Shown piece by piece: positions 18,128 to 26,785 of a stretch of DNA of 64,000 nucleotides; position 1 is the first letter of the stretch, and each line of letters opens with the position of its first letter. The translations under genes and the position numbers were made by a program. The stretch is from Ruegeria sp. HKCCD7303 (GTDB lineage Bacteria > Pseudomonadota > Alphaproteobacteria > Rhodobacterales > Rhodobacteraceae), in the NCBI RefSeq assembly GCF_013111185.1, contig NZ_WVRE01000001.1, forward strand, positions 744,001 to 808,000, written 5' to 3'. The notes under the pieces are model-generated. The model did not search any database. It saw only the letters and a program-made list of their open reading frames with translations, and had not been told where the DNA came from.

Positions 18128-18898
18128 ATGCTGGTAGTGATTTCCCCGGCCAAGCGGCTGGACTGGGCAGAGCGGGATGTCGCGGTCACACAACCCGACT
18201 TTCAGGATGACGCGATCCGGTTATCTAAAACAGCCCGCAACCTGACACTTCGCGATCTGAAAAAGTTGATGAACCTGAGCGACGATCTGGCACGCCTGAA
18301 CCGCGACCGCTATCGCACCTTTTCGGATACGCCCGAGGCCGAGGCCACGCGCCCTGCCGCGCTTGCTTTTGCTGGCGACACTTACCAAGGGCTTGAGGCC
18401 AGTTCTCTAGATGCCGAGGAACTGGCGTGGGCCCAGGACCACTTGCGCATTCTGTCAGGGCTGTACGGTGTGCTGCGCCCATTGGATGCGATTCAGCCGT
18501 ACCGGCTGGAGATGGGCAGCAAGCTGAAAACTCGGCGCGGCAAGAACCTGTATGAATACTGGGGCAACCAACTCAGCAAAACGCTGAATACCCAAGGAGC
18601 AGAGATTGGAAGTGACTTTCTGATCAACTGCGCCAGTCAGGAGTATTTTGGCGCGGTTGACTTGAAAGCGCTGAAACTGCGGGTCATCACACCGGTGTTT
18701 TTGGAAGACAAGAACGGGACCCCGAAGATCGTAAGTTTCTTTGCCAAAAAGGCTCGCGGTGCCATGGCGCGATATATCGTTCAGCACCGTCTGACCGACC
18801 CAAAGGCCCTGCTGGAATTTGACACTGGTGGGTATGAATACCGTCCTGACCTGTCTGAAGAGGACAAACCGGTCTTTGTCAGGCCCTATACAGCCTGA
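18128..18898 (+). CDS. yaaA: Peroxide stress protein YaaA
   Basis: This DUF328/UPF0246 protein lowers intracellular free iron and DNA damage during peroxide stress in other bacteria. The 256 residues match the family length, with LVVISPAKRLDW at the start, LAFAGDTYQGLEA, LSGLYGVLRPLDAIQPYRLEMG, ANQL-like WGNQLSKTLN, NCASQEYFGAVD and the C-terminal FDTGGYEY. Single gene with its own upstream gap. Confidence 0.95.
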   Translation: MLVVISPAKRLDWAERDVAVTQPDFQDDAIRLSKTARNLTLRDLKKLMNLSDDLARLNRDRYRTFSDTPEAEATRPAALAFAGDTYQGLEASSLDAEELAWAQDHLRILSGLYGVLRPLDAIQPYRLEMGSKLKTRRGKNLYEYWGNQLSKTLNTQGAEIGSDFLINCASQEYFGAVDLKALKLRVITPVFLEDKNGTPKIVSFFAKKARGAMARYIVQHRLTDPKALLEFDTGGYEYRPDLSEEDKPVFVRPYTA

Positions 18899-18941
18899 AC
18901 ATCATTGAAACACCTGGTCGCGGTTGCGGCCACGGAAGGAA

Positions 18942-18991
18942 GCGAGGGGCCAGCCCCTCGCGCTCCCCGAGGTATTTTTAGCCAGATGAAG
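18942..18991. repeat. Intergenic repeat copy 2: hairpin plus GAGGTATTTT-nn-GCCAGATGAAG
   Basis: The element has a perfect 9-bp inverted repeat (GCGAGGGGC and GCCCCTCGC) followed by the same core as copy 1 at 10096-10144, 21 of 23 positions identical. The core reaches into the end of the histidine kinase gene: that gene's stop codon (18978-18980) and the codons for its last residues (Ser-Ser-Gly) come from the repeat. On the minus strand the hairpin then serves as a probable terminator for the kinase gene. Confidence 0.75.
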
Positions 18992-21236
18992 CAGGATCCT
19001 GTTTTTGATCGCAGCGGTTTGTGATGAACTCTTCGGGTTCGGATTTATCAACAGGTCTCACGTTACTGGGTTGGTGGTTCAAGATCATCTGATGAATGAG
19101 GGTTTTGTGCAGCGGTTTGGTCAAATAGTGGTCGAGTCCTGCCGATAATATCCCCTCATCGTCCCCAGCCATCGCGTGCGCGGTCAGGGCAACGATCGGG
19201 ACGTGTCGGCCGGTTTCAACTTCGAGCCTACGGATTTCGGCAGTGGCTTGTTTGCCGTCCATCTTGGGCATTGAAATATCCATGAAAATCAAGTCAGGCT
19301 CGAACTTCTGATAGATATCAACCGCCTCAAACCCATGAGATGCAAATCGTAGGTCAATGTTCAAAGTCTTGAGCATCTTTTTCAGGATCAATTGATTAGT
19401 GCGGTTGTCTTCGGCTGCAAGAATCTTCATTCGCCGGAGCGTTTTTGATCCGGAATCCTTTTTATTAGACTCTGACTTTGTCTGCTGCGGCGCTCGATCA
19501 GATTGCGGTGAGGCTTTCAGAGTCATCAACCTGGCATACAGCTCTGATCGGGGAATGGGTTTCTGAAGAACGCCACTTACGAGGTCGCGCGCCGGATGGG
19601 CGTGGATCAATGCGGGATTTGCGGACATCACAATGATCGGCAAGTCACCCCATCCCCGATCCTTGAGTGAGGTCGCAAGGTCCAGCCCATCCATGTCAGG
19701 CAGATCATGGTCACTCAGCACCAATTCTATCTGATCATTCATCAAGGACAGCGCCTCTCTGCCCGACGCGCAGACAGTCACTTCAGCACCCAGCTGGCCT
19801 AGCTGTTTCGCCAGAATTGCCCGGTTTACGGCCAGATCTTCGACCACCATCACGTGTTTGACGCAATCTGCCAGATTCGGCGGCTCGGGTTGCTTGCCTT
19901 CGGCGGTGGGCAGAGAGATGCGAAACCCGAAACAGGACCCAAGCTCCAGTTCGCTTTCCACCCAAACAGTGCCGCCCATAATTGAAATCAGCCGTTTTGT
20001 GATAGCCAAGCCCAGCCCTGTACCTTCGAATTGGCGGTTGCGCTCGTCTTCAACTTGATTGAACTCGCCAAAGATGTGACTGATTTTTTCAGCCTCGATA
20101 CCGATGCCTGTATCTTCGATGGCAACATGGATGTCGCAGGTCTGTTTATCCGGGTGGGGCACACCCGTGACCCGGATTAGAACATGCCCTTCGGACGTGA
20201 ATTTGACCGCGTTGCCAACCAAATTGGTCAGAACCTGTCGTATCCGTCCGGGATCACCAACAAACAGAGTGGGCAGGAACAGGTCGTAATCCACCAGTAG
20301 TGTCAGGCCCTTGTCGCGCACACTGGGTTGCAAGAGCATCGCAACCTCGAGAATGCAGCGTTCCAGATCGAAATGTTCGGGATGAAGAACAAGCTTGTCC
20401 GCTTCGATCTTCGAGTAGTCCAACACGTCATTGATGATGACCAGCAAGGCTTCACCCGAATTGCGGATGGTGTTGACGTACAGACGCTGTTCTTCGTTCA
20501 AAGGGGTTTCGTCCAACAGCTCACTCATCCCGACGATACCATTCATCGGCGTGCGGATTTCATGACTCATGTTGGCCAGAAATGCTGACTTTGCGCGGTT
20601 GGCCGCCTCGGCACGCTCGCGCGCGGCTGTCAGTTCGGTCTCATGCCGAACCGACGCCGTGATGTTGAGCGCAAGACTAACCACGTCACCACCATTTCCC
20701 CGCTGGTCAATCAGGCGGATGTATTGCCCGTTCCACAGTTGCAGTACGATGGGCGGAGGATTAGCGCGTTTCCAGCGTGCCTGCATCCTGGCGCGCCACG
20801 CATCAGCCGTGTCATCGCCGATGTCGACAATGCCTTCGGTTGTCAACAATTCTAGAATGCGGGGATATGTTATCCCAGGCAACACCTCATCCAAACCGTC
20901 AAAAACACTTAGATAAGCGGTGTTGGCTCCGATCAATCTGCCATCGCCGTCGAAAAAGGCAAACCCGTCCTGAATGGTTTGGATAGAATGCCACAAACGG
21001 CGTTCAGCCACCTCGATCTTGGCATTCGCGACGGTCAGGTCGGATTTGACCTTCTCATTCTCGTCGCGGACGGTTTCAACCTCGGCCTGAGTCTCACCAA
21101 TGCGTTTGGTCAATGCCATCGCATGCTGGCCCAGTTTACGGTTGGCCGCCGAAAGCTCGGCCTGTTTCAAGGCCAGCATTCGTTCGGCCGCCAGACGTGC
21201 GCGCCGTTCCTGTGCCAGTTTGTGTGCAAGACTCAT
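18978..21236 (-). CDS. Hybrid sensor histidine kinase with two receiver domains
   Basis: A 752-residue soluble signalling protein. Order: N-terminal coiled coil (about 1-75, AHKLAQERRARLAAERMLA), a PAS-like domain (about 80-200, TIQDGFAFFDGDGRLIGAN), HisKA with the phospho-His in SHEIRTPMNGIVGMSELL, HATPase_c with GNAVKFTSEG, DTGIGI and GTGLGLAI, a first receiver (LSDHDLPDMDG) and a second receiver (LIFMDISMPKMDG, LTKPL). No membrane segment and no Hpt domain, so it probably senses a cytoplasmic cue and passes phosphate to a separate Hpt protein. No partner regulator is adjacent. Confidence 0.94.
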   Translation of the reverse strand: MSLAHKLAQERRARLAAERMLALKQAELSAANRKLGQHAMALTKRIGETQAEVETVRDENEKVKSDLTVANAKIEVAERRLWHSIQTIQDGFAFFDGDGRLIGANTAYLSVFDGLDEVLPGITYPRILELLTTEGIVDIGDDTADAWRARMQARWKRANPPPIVLQLWNGQYIRLIDQRGNGGDVVSLALNITASVRHETELTAARERAEAANRAKSAFLANMSHEIRTPMNGIVGMSELLDETPLNEEQRLYVNTIRNSGEALLVIINDVLDYSKIEADKLVLHPEHFDLERCILEVAMLLQPSVRDKGLTLLVDYDLFLPTLFVGDPGRIRQVLTNLVGNAVKFTSEGHVLIRVTGVPHPDKQTCDIHVAIEDTGIGIEAEKISHIFGEFNQVEDERNRQFEGTGLGLAITKRLISIMGGTVWVESELELGSCFGFRISLPTAEGKQPEPPNLADCVKHVMVVEDLAVNRAILAKQLGQLGAEVTVCASGREALSLMNDQIELVLSDHDLPDMDGLDLATSLKDRGWGDLPIIVMSANPALIHAHPARDLVSGVLQKPIPRSELYARLMTLKASPQSDRAPQQTKSESNKKDSGSKTLRRMKILAAEDNRTNQLILKKMLKTLNIDLRFASHGFEAVDIYQKFEPDLIFMDISMPKMDGKQATAEIRRLEVETGRHVPIVALTAHAMAGDDEGILSAGLDHYLTKPLHKTLIHQMILNHQPSNVRPVDKSEPEEFITNRCDQKQDPASSG

Positions 21237-21352
21237 GGTAATCGATTCCGGGACGTTCCGGTCCCACCATCGCGGCAGAGAATGAAAAACTGTTTAAGCC
21301 GTTGCGTGACAGGTACGCGCCATGCAAGGTTGAGCACAAAGAGGAGGGCAAC

Positions 21353-24300
21353 ATGCACCGCTTTGTTTTTATTTCAATAACTTATATCTTTTCACTCTTG
21401 ATACTGCCCGTCACCGCTCTGGCGCAGAACGCCGTGCCTGACTTCCGCTACATAACCACCCGGGACACGGACTTTTATGGGTCAGATCTGGATGCTCTGT
21501 TCGACACAGATCTGAAATCATGCATTCGGGCATGCTCGGCCAATGATCGCTGCACTGCTTTCACCTATAACACGCGATCCGATGCCTGCTTTCCCAAGGA
21601 CGGGGTGACCCGGCAGGAGGCGTATCAAGGGGCGCTTTCCGCGCAAAAGGTAACGACCTCAGAACAGGCTCTGAAATTGGGCAAAACCCGTGCGGCAGCG
21701 TTGAGCGTTCTGGGTTCTGCTGATTTGAAGCGGGCGACAGATCAGGCGCGCAACCTGGGATTCCTGCATCCTGCCGGCGGTTACGACCTGAAAGCTGTGT
21801 TGGACGCAGCGCGTAGCGCGGGCAGTGCGACGCAAGCGATGCAATGGACCGGCGTTGCCGTGTCTCTCAGCGATGCGCCGGACCTGTGGGTGGAATACGC
21901 GCGACTATTGCTGATTATGAACCCCTCGGGCTGGAGCGAACGACGGGATTTGCGCAATCGTGCATTGAACGCTGCGATCAATGGCTATCTGCGCGCCGAG
22001 ACCCCGGGCACCCAGATTATGGCTCTGATGACTATGGCAAATGCGCTGGAAGAAGTTGAGCGCGGGCGTGACATGGTTCCAGTGCTGCGCCTGGCCGAGC
22101 AAGTGCAACCGCGCGAGGATGTGTTGGCCGCACTCGACGATGCCATTGCAAAATATGGCTTCCGCGTTGTCGATAGCTCGGTCGAAAGCGATGCTGCCGC
22201 CCCCCGGATCTGTGTTGAGTTTTCCGAACCCCTGGTCAAGGCCGGCGTGGACTATGATCCGTTTGTGCAGCGTGGCGATGTCGGGTTGGTCGTACAGGCT
22301 GAGGATAAACAGCTTTGCGTCGACGGGGTCGCGCATGGCCAGCGATATCGCGTGACACTGCGGCAAGGGTTGCCAGCTGCCTCGGGTGAAGTACTGAACC
22401 GAAACGTTGAACTGACCCATTACGTGCGCGACCGAACGCCTTCGGTTCGCTTTCCCGGGCGCAGCTATGTCCTCCCGAAATCTGCGGATGCGGCTTTGCC
22501 GGTCGAAACGGTCAACGTCACCGAGCTGGATCTGATCCTGCGGCGGATCAGCGACCGGAACCTGTTGCGAGCCGTGCAACAGGACTTCTTTGGCCGTCCG
22601 CTCAGCGAATGGCAGGAAGAGGAATTCTCGGACCAGATTGCCGAGGATATCTGGACCGGCACTGCCGAGGTATCCAATCAGTTGAACCAAACCATGACGG
22701 CGCGCCTTCCTATGGCAGAGGCCATCGCTGGTCAGTCTGCAGGCATCTATGCGCTGACAGCCCGTGTTCCGGGGGCTGATCCTTATGACGACCCCGGCGC
22801 GACGCAGTGGTTTGTGTTGTCTGATCTGGGGATCAGCACCGCGCTTGGCACCGATGGGCTGCACGTAACGGTGCGCGGCCTCAGCGATGCGGCACCGCGT
22901 CAGGACGTCGAGGTTTCGCTGGTCACAAATGCGAACGCGGTCATTGCAACCGCGCGGACCGATGAAACGGGCTATGCCAGATTCGATCCAGGCCTGATCC
23001 GCGGAAAAGGGGCCAGTGCGCCTGCCTTGGTGATGGCCTCTGCCGGAGACAGCGATTTCAGCTTTTTGTCCCTCACCGATCCCGCCTTTGATCTGTCGGA
23101 TCGCGGCGTTGAAGGGCGCGCGCCTGCGGGGCCGGTTGATGTCTTCCTGACCACGGATCGGGGTGCCTATCGTGCCGGAGAGGTCATCCATGTCACCGCG
23201 CTGTCCCGAGATGGTGAAGCACAGGCCATTGAAGCGTTGCCACTGACCGCGATCCTGTATCGTCCGGACGGGGTGGAATACCGTCGGTCTGTCTCGGACG
23301 GGGGCATTGCCGGGGGGCATGTCTTTGCTTTGCCTGTCGCCATCGACGTACCGCGTGGAGCATGGAAGATTGAGATTAAATCTGATCCCAAAGGCGAGGC
23401 ACTGGCGCGTCAGACGGTACTGGTCGAGGATTTTCTGCCTGAACGTATCGATTTCGATCTGACCCTACCCGACGCGCCCTTGCGGCCCGGCGATAGCCCA
23501 CCGCTTTCCATAGATTCGCGCTATCTGTTTGGTGCGCCGGGATCTGACCTGAGCATTGACGGACAGGTCATCGCGCGCGCCGCGGACACCGTTCCGGGGT
23601 ACGAAGGTTACCGCTTTGGCCGCTACGATGCTGAGGCCGTGATCAAAAGCACTTATTTCGGAAACACGCGCACGGATGCGGCGGGACAGGCCACCGTGGC
23701 CGTCGAAATTCCAGTGTTAGAGACTGAAGGAAAGCCCATTGAGGCTGAAATCATCGCACGATTGACCGATGGCTCTGGCCGTCCGGTTGAACGTCGCCTG
23801 TCTGCTCCGGTTCTGCCACCGCAGCCGGTGATCGGTGTCAAACCTTTGTTCGAACAGGTTGTTCCCGAAAGTACCGAAGCGGCGTTTCAGATCGTCGCGC
23901 TCGCCCCTGATCTGAGCCCGAGTCCGATGCGTCTGCGTTGGACTCTGAACCGGGTCGAGACGCGGTATCAGTGGTATCAGCTGTACGGCAACTGGAATTG
24001 GGAACCGACAACCCGCCGCACACGCATTGCCACCGGCGAAGTTGACATCTCGACAGATCCTTTGACACTGGCGCAGCCCGTGGATTGGGGCCGTTATGAA
24101 CTGGTCGTCCAGCGCATCGACGGCACATATGCCGAAACCGCTGTCGATTTCTATGCGGGCTGGTATCAGGCCGCGGATGCGTCAACCACACCAGACCGGC
24201 TTGAGATGTCGCTGGACCGTGACAGCTATCGCGCAGGCGATACCGCGCAGTTACGGATCGTCCCGCGCATGGCGGGCGTCGCCCAGATCGAAATCCTGTC

Positions 24301-26779
24301 GAACCGGCTGATCCATCGCCAAATGGTGGACGTGCCGGAAGGTGAAACCGTAATCCCGATCGAAGTGACCGAAGATTGGGGCGCGGGGGCTTATGTCACC
24401 GCCACGGTCATCCGCCCGATGAACGTCGCAGCAGGTCAAAACCCGGCGCGTGCGATGGGCGTGGCACATGCCACCATTGATCCAGCAGATCGCAAGCTGG
24501 AAGTCGTTATTGATGTGCCCGAGGTCACATCTCCACGGCAAACGCAAAAAGCCCGTGTTAGGGTCGAAAATGCCTCGGAGAATGACCCTGTCTGGCTAAC
24601 ACTGGCTGCAGTGGATGTGGGCATTCTGAACCTGACTGGATTCGAAAGCCCGGATCCGCAGGAATATTACTTTGGGCAACGTCGTCTTGGCGTGGATCTG
24701 CGCGACGTTTACGGGCGCCTGATCGACGGCATGACCGGAGCGATGGGTACCGTCCGTTCCGGTGGTGACGCCGACAACGGCATGCGCCGCCAATCCCCGC
24801 CTCCGACGCAAGACTTGATGGCTGTGTTCAGCGGCCCGGTTCAAGTCGGCCCGGACGGAGAGGTTGAGGTGGACATTCCCCTACCCGCCTTCAACGGCAC
24901 TGTCCGATTGATGGCTGTCGCGTGGTCACCCAAAGCGGTCGGGCAGGCCGAAGCCGATATGATCGTCCGCGATCCGGTGGTCGTCACCGCCAGCCTGCCC
25001 CGTTTCCTTGCCCCCGGCGATCAAAGCCGAATGCGGCTTGAGATCGTTCATGCCGATGGCACACCCGGGGACATGGTACTTGGTCTGACGGCTTCCGGTG
25101 GATTGAAACTGGGTGAGGCACCGACCAACTTTGTGTTGGAGAACGGTGGCAAGGCGATCTTTGACATCCCCGTCACAGCCAGCGTTGTTGGCGATCCCGA
25201 AATCAGTGTCTCGATCACCACACCGGACGGGCGCGACTTGTCGCAAACCCTGCGCATGCCCATACGTGCCAATGATCCGGTGATTGCACAGACAAGACGT
25301 TTCGCGTTAGGGGCCGGGGACAGCTTCCTGTTTTCACAGGACGTATTTGACGGGTTCCAGCCCGGTTCGGCCAAGGCCATCTTATCCGCCGGAGCTTTGG
25401 CAAAGTTCGACACGCCCGGTCTGTTGGATCAGTTGAACCGTTACCCCTATGGCTGCACGGAACAGATCACCAGCAAAGCCCTGCCGCTGCTTTATCTGTC
25501 ATCCGTCGCGCAGGCCTCGGGGCTGGGGGACGGTCCGGTGGTGGATCAGCGCATCGCAGAGTCCATTCGCAGCATCCTGACCCGTCAGGCAGCCAATGGT
25601 GCCTTTGGCCTTTGGCGTGCAGACAGTGGGGATTTCTGGCTGGACGCTTACGTGACGGACTTCCTGTCCCGTGCGCGCGCACAGGGATACCCTGTGCCGG
25701 ATCGCGCCTTTGCGCAGGCCATGGATAACCTACGAAATAGGGTCAACTACGCGCCAGATTTCGACGAAGGCGGTCAGGATATTGCCTATGCCCTGATGGT
25801 TTTGGCACGAGAAGGCGCGGCATCGATGGGTGATCTGCGCTACTATGCAGATGTCAAAGGGGATGCGTTCGACACCCCATTGGCGGCCGCACAATTGGGC
25901 GCAGCACTTGCATCTTACGGCGATCAGACCCGGGCGGACGCGATGTTCAACCGCGCCGCTCGCATGTTGGAACAGGTCCCCGATGAGCAGGAAGATTACT
26001 GGCGCGCGGATTACGGCACGCACCTGCGGGATGCGGCAGGTCTGTTGACTCTTGCCGTGGGCGCGGGCAGTGAGGCCGTCAATCGCGACGCACTGATCCA
26101 ACGTGTCAGCGCCGGTCGCGCGCCATTGTCCACGCAAGAGGCCACGTGGTCTCTGCTGGCGGCACATGCGTTGGTGTCTGATCCGACTGGATCGGGCTTG
26201 ACCGTCAACGGCTCTCAGGTGGCTGGTCCGTTTGTGCAGGTTCTGCAATCTGGTCAGGCGGATGAGGTCAACATCACGGCAAGTGACGGCCAAGCCACGG
26301 ACATCACCCTGACAGTCACCGGGATTCCTGAGGTTCCGCCAGAGGCGGGTGGCACCGGTTATTCGATCGAACGGCAATATTACTCGATGGATGGCGATCC
26401 GATTGACGCCAACAGCTTTGAAACCGGCGAAAGGTTTGTCACGGTTCTGACAGTGACCCCGTTCGAAAGCGGCGGGGCGCGGCTGATGGTCGATGATCCA
26501 CTTGCCGCCGGGATCGAAATCAACAACCCCAGTCTGCTGCGTTCAGGCGATGTGCGTTCGCTTGACTGGCTGGACCTGTCTGAGGCAACTCATACCGAGT
26601 TCCGTTCTGACCGTTTCCTTGCTGCGGTTGATCTGTCCGGCGGTGAAACGGTAACGCTGGCCTACGTGGCGCGCGCTGTTACGCCGGGTATCTTCCATCA
26701 TCCTGCGGCCTCAGTTGAGGATATGTATCGCCCGCAGAATCGGGCACGCACAGCGACCGGTCGGGTTGAGGTTCATTGA
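21353..26779 (+). CDS. Alpha-2-macroglobulin family protein with N-terminal PAN/Apple domain
   Basis: A large (1808-residue) periplasmic or membrane-attached protease trap of the bacterial A2M type. A signal peptide (MHRFVFISITYIFSLLILPVTALA) is followed by a Cys-rich PAN/Apple-like domain (about residues 30-90, KSCIRACSANDRCTAFTYN). Then come macroglobulin-like repeats, the thioester motif GCTEQ (about residue 1367, TDE domain) and a receptor-binding-like C terminus. The thioester Cys-Gln pair is intact, so covalent trapping of proteases is expected. The ATG at 21353 is supported by GAGGAGGG. It is followed after 6 bp by pbpC, the usual partner. Confidence 0.92.
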   Translation: MHRFVFISITYIFSLLILPVTALAQNAVPDFRYITTRDTDFYGSDLDALFDTDLKSCIRACSANDRCTAFTYNTRSDACFPKDGVTRQEAYQGALSAQKVTTSEQALKLGKTRAAALSVLGSADLKRATDQARNLGFLHPAGGYDLKAVLDAARSAGSATQAMQWTGVAVSLSDAPDLWVEYARLLLIMNPSGWSERRDLRNRALNAAINGYLRAETPGTQIMALMTMANALEEVERGRDMVPVLRLAEQVQPREDVLAALDDAIAKYGFRVVDSSVESDAAAPRICVEFSEPLVKAGVDYDPFVQRGDVGLVVQAEDKQLCVDGVAHGQRYRVTLRQGLPAASGEVLNRNVELTHYVRDRTPSVRFPGRSYVLPKSADAALPVETVNVTELDLILRRISDRNLLRAVQQDFFGRPLSEWQEEEFSDQIAEDIWTGTAEVSNQLNQTMTARLPMAEAIAGQSAGIYALTARVPGADPYDDPGATQWFVLSDLGISTALGTDGLHVTVRGLSDAAPRQDVEVSLVTNANAVIATARTDETGYARFDPGLIRGKGASAPALVMASAGDSDFSFLSLTDPAFDLSDRGVEGRAPAGPVDVFLTTDRGAYRAGEVIHVTALSRDGEAQAIEALPLTAILYRPDGVEYRRSVSDGGIAGGHVFALPVAIDVPRGAWKIEIKSDPKGEALARQTVLVEDFLPERIDFDLTLPDAPLRPGDSPPLSIDSRYLFGAPGSDLSIDGQVIARAADTVPGYEGYRFGRYDAEAVIKSTYFGNTRTDAAGQATVAVEIPVLETEGKPIEAEIIARLTDGSGRPVERRLSAPVLPPQPVIGVKPLFEQVVPESTEAAFQIVALAPDLSPSPMRLRWTLNRVETRYQWYQLYGNWNWEPTTRRTRIATGEVDISTDPLTLAQPVDWGRYELVVQRIDGTYAETAVDFYAGWYQAADASTTPDRLEMSLDRDSYRAGDTAQLRIVPRMAGVAQIEILSNRLIHRQMVDVPEGETVIPIEVTEDWGAGAYVTATVIRPMNVAAGQNPARAMGVAHATIDPADRKLEVVIDVPEVTSPRQTQKARVRVENASENDPVWLTLAAVDVGILNLTGFESPDPQEYYFGQRRLGVDLRDVYGRLIDGMTGAMGTVRSGGDADNGMRRQSPPPTQDLMAVFSGPVQVGPDGEVEVDIPLPAFNGTVRLMAVAWSPKAVGQAEADMIVRDPVVVTASLPRFLAPGDQSRMRLEIVHADGTPGDMVLGLTASGGLKLGEAPTNFVLENGGKAIFDIPVTASVVGDPEISVSITTPDGRDLSQTLRMPIRANDPVIAQTRRFALGAGDSFLFSQDVFDGFQPGSAKAILSAGALAKFDTPGLLDQLNRYPYGCTEQITSKALPLLYLSSVAQASGLGDGPVVDQRIAESIRSILTRQAANGAFGLWRADSGDFWLDAYVTDFLSRARAQGYPVPDRAFAQAMDNLRNRVNYAPDFDEGGQDIAYALMVLAREGAASMGDLRYYADVKGDAFDTPLAAAQLGAALASYGDQTRADAMFNRAARMLEQVPDEQEDYWRADYGTHLRDAAGLLTLAVGAGSEAVNRDALIQRVSAGRAPLSTQEATWSLLAAHALVSDPTGSGLTVNGSQVAGPFVQVLQSGQADEVNITASDGQATDITLTVTGIPEVPPEAGGTGYSIERQYYSMDGDPIDANSFETGERFVTVLTVTPFESGGARLMVDDPLAAGIEINNPSLLRSGDVRSLDWLDLSEATHTEFRSDRFLAAVDLSGGETVTLAYVARAVTPGIFHHPAASVEDMYRPQNRARTATGRVEVH

Positions 26780-26785
26780 TCAGCT

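Noticed and set aside
21905-23320. 471-codon minus-strand frame within the A2M gene
   Set aside because: Antisense shadow of a well-supported coding region, with low-complexity basic composition and no domain.
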